In this document: positions 1 to 4,093 of the stretch, piece after piece
How the letters are laid out: the number at the start of each line of letters is the position of its first letter
How positions within the stretch are numbered: position 1 is the stretch's first letter
Assembly (NCBI GenBank): GCA_050050615.1
Contig: JASFTV010000230.1
Span: 1-5,953 of the forward strand
Direction: 5' to 3'
Length of the DNA: 5,953 nt
Origin: JASFTV01 sp050050615
GTDB lineage: Bacteria; Desulfobacterota; DSM-4660; Desulfatiglandales; HGW-15
The notes under the pieces: model-generated
The model's input: the letters and a program-made list of their open reading frames with translations, nothing else
Databases searched by the model: none
Told to the model about the DNA's origin: nothing
Program-made: the position numbers and the translations under genes

Positions 1-2
1 CC

Positions 3-149
3 CCGCTGAGATTGAAGTATTTTAAGTTGTTTGCGATACACAAGGTTAGCGAAGTTTCGCCTCAAACCGACGAGGGGTCTGCTCAGGATGGCCTCTCCCC
101 GCACCTAAGAAAAGTTGACATTAATCCACCCTTGGCGGATGAATGCTAA
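3..149 (+). other. Open reading frame running in from the window edge, doubtful
   Basis: A plus-strand frame is open from the left edge to a TAA at 147-149 (48 codons). It could be the 3' end of a gene convergent with msrB. The peptide is hydrophilic, ends in ..NPPLADEC, and shows no motif I recognise. A run this long without a stop is not rare by chance, and a second plus-strand frame stops at 23-25. I see no other gene in the first 192 bases. Confidence that it is coding is low. Confidence 0.12.
124..140 (-). terminator. Weak hairpin downstream of msrB
   Basis: Read on the minus strand, ATCCGCC pairs with GGGTGGAT across a 3-base loop (7 pairs, one of them G-U), about 52 bases after the msrB stop. 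The sequence that follows has no immediate T-run, only a TTTT about ten bases later. It may be an inefficient terminator or a processing point for the operon transcript, or it may be coincidental. Confidence 0.25.
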
Positions 150-192
150 GATCTTTGCATATGAAGGCGGCTAGTAAAGGGGAAGAGAGCTT

Positions 193-798
193 TCATGGCT
201 GCTGTATCTCTGTGACTTTCTCCGGGATCTCGACAAACTTCAGGGCCACCGAATTGATACAGTAACGAAGTCCTGTGGGCGGCGGTCCATCATTGAATAC
301 ATGTCCCAGATGACCATCACACCGGTTGCAGAGAACCTCCGTCCTTCTCATGAAAAAGCTGTAATCATCCTCCGTTCTGATATGGGTTTCTGAAATGGGC
401 GCCCAAAAACTGGGCCATCCCGTCCCCGAATCAAATTTTGTCTCTGAACTGAAGAGATCCAATTCACATCCAGCACATTGATATATCCCATGGCCTTTAA
501 AATCATGATATTTGCCTGTAAAGGCCCGTTCGGTCCCTTTCTTTCGCATGACCCTGAAGCGTTCCGGTCTCATTTCTTTCCGCCATTCCTCTTCAGTTTT
601 GATGATCTTTTCAGGCATGGCCATTGCTTTCTTTTCCAACGTTGCCTCCTCGTTTCCGGCCAGGGCTTGCGAAAATGCGTGAAAGTTTAAAGATCTGGCC
701 AGTACCGGAATCCCCAGAACTGACGCAAGGGCCAACATCTTCTTGAGAAAAAGTCTTCGGTTCAGAATCGGTGCCGTGACATCCCATATTCTTTTCAT
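193..798 (-). CDS. msrB: Peptide-methionine (R)-S-oxide reductase MsrB with Tat-type signal peptide
   Basis: This enzyme reduces the R-epimer of methionine sulfoxide in proteins. Residues 1-47 look like a twin-arginine signal: NRRLFLKK at 13-20, a hydrophobic stretch to about 34, and a cleavage-like ALA at 45-47. The enzyme is therefore probably exported or membrane-tethered. The MsrB domain spans about 69-191. It has zinc cysteine pairs C108/C111 and C157/C160, the GTGWPSF motif at 125-131, GHLGHVF at 162-168 and the catalytic Cys180 in RYCINS. The position often held by a resolving cysteine (SGCGWPSF in many MsrBs) is Thr126, so recycling may need an external reductant. The domain is full length and looks intact. 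The ATG start is supported by AAAGGAG six bases upstream (805-811). The gene lies 141 bases after the ferredoxin gene on the same strand, so it is either the last operon member or separately promoted. I saw no clear promoter in the gap. Family assignment is secure; export by Tat is inferred. Confidence 0.95.
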   Translation of the reverse strand: MKRIWDVTAPILNRRLFLKKMLALASVLGIPVLARSLNFHAFSQALAGNEEATLEKKAMAMPEKIIKTEEEWRKEMRPERFRVMRKKGTERAFTGKYHDFKGHGIYQCAGCELDLFSSETKFDSGTGWPSFWAPISETHIRTEDDYSFFMRRTEVLCNRCDGHLGHVFNDGPPPTGLRYCINSVALKFVEIPEKVTEIQQP

Positions 799-939
799 CT
801 GTTGCTCCTTTCCGGTCAGTTCGGTCGGCTATGTACCTATATTGAAAATAATCATTGTCCTCTTTACCTTCAGCGGCTCACACCGCCTCAAACAGGGAAA
901 ATCGCTGAGGGCCTTTTCCGCATCCGGTTTGTATCTAGA

Positions 940-1158
940 CTAAACCTCTTGCCACGTGATGCAATCGGCCGGGCACAGGCTCATCGCTTCCAGGATCTCC
1001 TCCTCAGGATACTGGGAAAGGTCCGCCACTTCGATGTAGCCCGTCTCCTCATTTCTCTTAAAAATCTGTGGGCAAAGACTCAAACAGGATTCACAATCCG
1101 TGCATTCGAACCTATCGATTTGCGGTATTTGTCTCAGTTCTGCTTTCTCTTTTTCCAC
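940..1158 (-). CDS. Small single-cluster [4Fe-4S] ferredoxin
   Basis: This is a 72-residue low-potential electron carrier of the cytoplasm. The motif C19-x2-C22-x2-C25 together with C62-P gives four ligands for one [4Fe-4S] cluster. The layout, including ESC near residue 25 and CPxxCIxW at the C-terminus, resembles Desulfovibrio africanus ferredoxin I. Two further cysteines are present: C29 in the CP of the first motif, and C66. The acidic central part (37-57) has no second cluster motif. Translation appears to start at a GTG (1156-1158), because an in-frame TGA lies just upstream and there is no ATG before the first cysteine motif. A weak GAAGAG sits eight bases before it. The start lies inside the end of the cysteine-rich gene, with a 25-base overlap, which suggests translational coupling. 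The position after the flavo-diiron gene suggests it supplies electrons to that enzyme. That role is inferred. Confidence 0.92.
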   Translation of the reverse strand: MEKEKAELRQIPQIDRFECTDCESCLSLCPQIFKRNEETGYIEVADLSQYPEEEILEAMSLCPADCITWQEV

Positions 1159-1301
1159 GTTACGTACTCTTCATAGGTGAAGCCCGTCGCGAGTTCACCC
1201 GTTTCTCCTTTATCGCCATTTACACAGCACAGGCGGCAGCGCCTCTTGCTGCAGATCTGACAAAAATGGCAGTCAGAGCATTTTTGTTTCCTTTGCTCCA
1301 T
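1134..1301 (-). CDS. 55-residue cysteine-rich protein between flavo-diiron and ferredoxin genes
   Basis: A short frame runs from ATG 1301 to TGA 1134. The N-terminal half holds seven cysteines (8, 11, 14, 17, 22, 25, 26) spaced C-x2-C-x2-C-x2-C-x4-C-x2-CC among basic residues. The C-terminal half has none and contains TGFTYEEYVTW. There is no signal peptide or membrane segment. I do not recognise the family. The spacing suits an Fe-S cluster or a zinc-binding fold, but it is neither a canonical ferredoxin nor the paired CxxC knuckles of rubredoxin. Three points support it as a real gene: an AAAGGA nine bases before the ATG, a 13-base gap from the flavo-diiron stop, and a 25-base overlap with the ferredoxin start. 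Gene position suggests a redox partner or assembly factor for one of its neighbours. That function is a guess. Confidence 0.72.
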   Translation of the reverse strand: MEQRKQKCSDCHFCQICSKRRCRLCCVNGDKGETGELATGFTYEEYVTWKKRKQN

Positions 1302-1310
1302 GTCCCGAGT

Positions 1311-1316
1311 TCCTTT
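1311..1316 (-). promoter_or_regulatory. Ribosome binding site of the cysteine-rich gene
   Basis: AAAGGA on the minus strand lies nine bases before the ATG at 1299-1301 and overlaps the TAA stop of the flavo-diiron gene (1315-1317). Terminating ribosomes would reach it directly, so the two genes are probably translationally coupled. It is the main support for the start of a gene that is short enough to be missed. Confidence 0.55.
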
Positions 1317-2517
1317 ACGGCTTCAGTCTCCTAGATGTGGGTAATTGTTTAGCAATCTTCTTGCCAAGCTCATGGCAGGCTTCAATGCCTTTCCCATCGG
1401 GCACATATTGGATCTTGATACCGGGATCGATCACCTTGAATTTCATCTCTTCCAATTGCTCGTTTATCAACTTTACCGCCTCACCGCTCCAGCCATAGGA
1501 ACCGAACGCGGCGGCGATCTTGTTGACGGGTTTAAGGCCTTTCATGTAGGTCAGAAAGTCGCTGACCGTTGGGAAGAGACCATTGTTCAACGTCGGGGAG
1601 CCGACGATGACAGCCCCTGCATCCAGGATTTCTGTCATGATATCGCTTCGGTCAAAGCTCCGCAGGTGCATCGGCTTAGCATCCACTCCTTCCTGCCCAA
1701 GGGCGTCCACGATCGCTTCTGCCATCTTCTCCGTGCTGTGCCACATGGTATCGTACACAACCAACGCCTTTCTTTTGGGCTTTTGCTCGCTCCACGCCAC
1801 ATAGGCACTGATGATCTTGAGCGGGTCCTGGCGCCATATAATGCCATGGTCAGGACAAATCATGTCCAGGGCCAGTCCCACCTGTTTCACCTTATGCACC
1901 AGCTTAAGTATCAGTGGCGCATAAAGAAGCAGGATATTCGCAAAGTATTTCCTGGCGTGGGGCATGATAGTCTCAGCAACCTGGTCGTCGAACCTCTCAA
2001 GGCCCGCGTAGTGCTGCCCAAAGGCATCGCTAGAGAAGAGTATCTTGTCTTCCTTGGCATAGGTAAACATGCTGTCCGGCCAGTGGAGCATCCTTGTCTC
2101 CATGAAAGTCAACGTTCTCTTCCCTATACTCAGCTCTCCTCCGTCTTCGACGGCCTGGTAGTTCCATTTTTGCGGAAAATGCTTGGAAAGGTTCTTGTGT
2201 CCCACCTTGGAACAGTAGAGGGGTTTGTCTTCGCCGATCCTATGCATAATCCTGGCCAAGCCGCCAGAGTGGTCCATTTCCGTGTGGTTGCTGATCACGT
2301 AGTCTATCTTCTTGGGATCAACGATTTCACTGATGTTACTTATAAGCTCATCTGCGAAATCCTTTTTCACTGTATCGATCAGGGTGATCTTTTCATCCAT
2401 AATCAGGTAAGCGTTGTAGGTACTGCCTTGATTCGTGGAGTACCCGTGGAAGTCCCTGATGTTCCAATCAATAACCCCAACCCAGTAAATGCCTTTTGCG
2501 ACCTCTGTTGGCTTCAT
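1315..2517 (-). CDS. fprA: Flavo-diiron protein (class A flavoprotein, O2/NO reductase)
   Basis: This cytoplasmic enzyme reduces O2 to water and/or NO to N2O at a non-haem diiron site, using electrons passed through FMN. It protects anaerobes from oxygen and nitrosative stress. At 400 residues it has the normal length for class A proteins without a fused rubredoxin. The metallo-beta-lactamase-like domain covers about 1-248 and has the full ligand set: H78, E80, D82 (in NHTEMDH), H145 (LHWPDS), D164 (SSDAFGQH) and H224 (CPDHG). The flavodoxin-like domain covers about 249-392, with FMN-loop motifs YDTMWHSTEKMA (255-266), GSPTLNNGLFPTV (306-318) and FGSYGWSGEA (338-347). The ATG start has AAAGGA four bases upstream (2522-2527). 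It follows the kinase gene by 24 bases and precedes the cysteine-rich and ferredoxin genes. No rubredoxin is in the window, so its electron donor is open. Sequence alone does not separate O2 from NO preference. Confidence 0.97.
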   Translation of the reverse strand: MKPTEVAKGIYWVGVIDWNIRDFHGYSTNQGSTYNAYLIMDEKITLIDTVKKDFADELISNISEIVDPKKIDYVISNHTEMDHSGGLARIMHRIGEDKPLYCSKVGHKNLSKHFPQKWNYQAVEDGGELSIGKRTLTFMETRMLHWPDSMFTYAKEDKILFSSDAFGQHYAGLERFDDQVAETIMPHARKYFANILLLYAPLILKLVHKVKQVGLALDMICPDHGIIWRQDPLKIISAYVAWSEQKPKRKALVVYDTMWHSTEKMAEAIVDALGQEGVDAKPMHLRSFDRSDIMTEILDAGAVIVGSPTLNNGLFPTVSDFLTYMKGLKPVNKIAAAFGSYGWSGEAVKLINEQLEEMKFKVIDPGIKIQYVPDGKGIEACHELGKKIAKQLPTSRRLKP

Positions 2518-2541
2518 AAGATCCTTTCTCCCTTCTCCCTG

Positions 2542-3660
2542 TTATTCTCTTTCATTTCCGCCCGACAAGGGCATCCTGACTCTAAAAGTGGTTCCTTTCC
2601 CTTCCTCACTTTCCACGGTAAAGGAGCTGCCCACATGGTCTTCAATGATACCTTTGGAAACGCTCAAGCCAAGGCCACTGCCGTGTCGTTTTGTGGTAAA
2701 AAACGGAGAGAATATCTTTTCCTGTTCCTCTTTAGGAATGCCGCAGCCGTCATCGGTTATCGTGATGTCGACCAGATCGCCGGTCATCTGGGAGCGAACA
2801 GAAAGGCGCCCTCCCCTTTCCATAGCTTCTATAGCGTTCTTTGCGAGATTTAGGAAAACCTGTTTCAGCTTGCCCCTATCGCCTTTGATCATGGCCTGTC
2901 TTCCGTCTGCTTTTAACTCAGTCTGTATTCGTCTTCTTTTGCAATCATCCTTTACCAGATCATGAACCTCCTTGAGGAGCCGGTTAATGTCCACCTCTTG
3001 CCCATCCAGGGTCCTTGGTAGGTAAAACTCTCTGAGTTCTTTGAGCAGGTTTTCCAGTCTCAGGACCTCATCGGCAATGATATTCAATTTTTTGAGGCTT
3101 TTCTCATCCTTTGTTTGCTTGATCAACTGACGGGCAAACCCGCCTATCAACATCAGCGGATTTTTTATCTCATGGGTGATCTCTGCGACAACCTGGCCAA
3201 GGGCTGCAAGCCGCTCTGATATTATGATACGTTCCTGGAGGGCTTTGGTTTCGGTCAGATCCCTGACAATCCCGGTAAAGTAGAGCTTCCCTTCCACTTC
3301 GGAGACGGAAAAGGAAATGTTGGCAGGAAAGGTTTCCCCATTTTTGCGGGTCGCCGTGATCTCGGTGTTGTGGTGGATTCGTTTTGAGACCCCTGTTCGG
3401 ACATAGCGCTCTACCGCTTTGCGGTGATCACGGCTGCAGGTCGGTGACATGATCACGTCAAGATCCTGGCCGAGCGCCTCCTCCCGACTGTAACCAAAGA
3501 TCCTTTCGGCAGCTTTGTTGAAAAATACGACCTTGTGGTTTTGATCAATCGTGACAAAGGCTTCGTTGGTATTTTCGACAGCGCCTTCAAGGACAACCAA
3601 TTCCCTAGTTTTATGATCCTGCTCTTCCATATCATCTTCTTTTGCTGGCCCGCCGACCAC
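2542..3660 (-). CDS. Soluble PAS-domain sensor histidine kinase
   Basis: This is an ATP-dependent autophosphorylating sensor of a two-component system. It starts the unit that includes the flavo-diiron gene. Numbering is from the GTG at 3660. A PAS/PAC sensor domain spans about 23-140 (FNKAAERIFGYSREE at 47-61, VRDLTETKAL at 132-141). The dimerisation and phosphoacceptor region has the H-box EITHEIKNPL with His163. The ATPase domain has the N-box NLAKNAIEAM (271-280), G1 DDGCGIP (303-309), F-box FSPFFTTK (317-324) and G2 GSGLGLSVSKG (327-337). All catalytic boxes are intact. There is no membrane segment, so it probably senses a cytoplasmic signal. No haem or flavin motif in the PAS can be identified from sequence. 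The start is uncertain: GTG 3660 (weak AAGAG nine bases upstream) or ATG 3630 (residue 11). The frame stays open upstream to 3766 without a usual start codon. No response regulator lies in the window, so its partner is unknown. Confidence 0.93.
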   Translation of the reverse strand: MVGGPAKEDDMEEQDHKTRELVVLEGAVENTNEAFVTIDQNHKVVFFNKAAERIFGYSREEALGQDLDVIMSPTCSRDHRKAVERYVRTGVSKRIHHNTEITATRKNGETFPANISFSVSEVEGKLYFTGIVRDLTETKALQERIIISERLAALGQVVAEITHEIKNPLMLIGGFARQLIKQTKDEKSLKKLNIIADEVLRLENLLKELREFYLPRTLDGQEVDINRLLKEVHDLVKDDCKRRRIQTELKADGRQAMIKGDRGKLKQVFLNLAKNAIEAMERGGRLSVRSQMTGDLVDITITDDGCGIPKEEQEKIFSPFFTTKRHGSGLGLSVSKGIIEDHVGSSFTVESEEGKGTTFRVRMPLSGGNERE

Positions 3661-3798
3661 AGACGCATACTCTTGAGAAAGATCTTCGACTGGGGTTCCG
3701 CGCTTCGCCCCATGATCCGAATCTGCGTCAGGACCACGTAGCTCGCTGATATATTTAGAACCAAGTTAAACCCCCTAAAGGGTTTTGCAAGCGAAGAA

Positions 3799-3831
3799 AA
3801 AGGGGAAGGGGAATGCCTCCCCTTCCCCTTT
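3799..3831 (-). terminator. Rho-independent terminator, probably ending the CODH transcript
   Basis: A perfect 14-bp stem (AAAGGGGAAGGGGA with its exact complement) encloses a 5-base loop at 3813-3817. On the minus strand the stem runs into TTTTT followed by CTTCGC, a typical intrinsic terminator. On the plus strand the stem is followed by ATGGG, so plus-strand termination is less likely. It lies 262 bases after the CODH stop and 138 bases before the kinase start, so it should separate the two transcription units. The long 3' untranslated stretch this implies for CODH is unusual. Confidence 0.75.
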
Positions 3832-3887
3832 ATGGGTTTCACTGCAATGAATATTTAAAAATCCCGGCTCAGAGGAAACGGCTTTGT

Positions 3888-3965
3888 TTAACATGCCATA
3901 GGGGTTCCCAAGGAGGTAATGCCCTTTTTGAAAGACCATATCTCAAAAATAATCCCACCGGGCAT
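3888..3965 (-). other. 25-codon frame with a good ribosome site, coding status doubtful
   Basis: An ATG at 3963-3965 opens a 25-residue frame ending in TAA at 3888-3890. It is preceded by AGGAG with an 8-base spacer (3974-3978). The peptide begins MPGGIIFEIW and ends GTPMAC, with no recognised motif. The same frame is open for about 36 more codons upstream, back to a TGA, but without ATG or GTG there. It could be a tiny gene in the CODH 3' region, a decayed gene end, or part of a repeated noncoding element. I favour noncoding. Confidence 0.15.
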
Positions 3966-4055
3966 GGCCGACGCTCCTAGACCCTCATGGCACGGTCTGA
4001 CGGTTGTGACCCGGCCCGTGAAGAGCCAGGCTTGGACTACAGAGTGCAGGACGCA

Positions 4056-4091
4056 GCGAGATTCCAGGCGACCTCAGCCCGGCAATCTCGC
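4056..4091 (-). repeat. Strong hairpin immediately after the CODH stop codon
   Basis: GCGAGATT (4056-4063) and AATCTCGC (4084-4091) are exact inverted copies. Inside them, on the minus strand, CCGGGC pairs with GCCTGG including one G-U pair. Together they form about 14 pairs with a single bulged G and a 7-base loop. The hairpin starts two bases after the stop at 4094. No T-run follows, so it is not a standard intrinsic terminator. A role in protecting the 3' end of the CODH mRNA is possible but inferred. Confidence 0.55.
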
Positions 4092-4093
4092 GG

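Larger units (their letters stand above)
3661..4093. other. 433-base intergenic region between CODH and the kinase
   Basis: No convincing gene is visible. Read on the minus strand it holds, in order: a hairpin adjoining the CODH stop (4056-4091), a 25-codon frame with a good ribosome site (3888-3965), an AT-rich inverted repeat TTTTTGA/TCAAAAA (3925-3931 and 3943-3949), a strong intrinsic terminator (3799-3831), a short hairpin AAACCC/GGGTTT (3768-3785), and a stretch in the kinase frame without a start codon (3661-3765). The kinase operon promoter should lie between 3661 and 3798. An AT-rich TAAATATATC (about 3747-3756) is there, but I could not place a matching -35 box, so I do not call a promoter. 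Confidence 0.6.

Noticed and set aside
115..120. TTGACA on the plus strand as a -35 promoter box
   Set aside because: No -10-like hexamer lies 16-18 bases downstream, and no plus-strand gene follows.
873..886. Hairpin GCGG/CCGC between the ferredoxin and msrB genes, considered as a terminator
   Set aside because: The stem has only four pairs and no T-run on the minus strand, so it does not show that msrB is a separate unit.
799..939. Promoter for msrB in the 141-base gap
   Set aside because: AT-rich TATAGG/TACATA hexamers are present near 820-835 but no -35 box fits at proper spacing, so I could not support a promoter call.
1345..2853. Long plus-strand reading frame of 502 codons
   Set aside because: It lies antisense to the flavo-diiron gene and the end of the kinase gene, both of which have complete family motifs. 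The translated product shows no domain and reads as a mirror of the real genes.
3453..3842. Minus-strand frame of 129 codons overlapping the kinase start
   Set aside because: It overlaps the PAS coding region in another frame and crosses the terminator hairpin. The kinase frame carries the conserved motifs.
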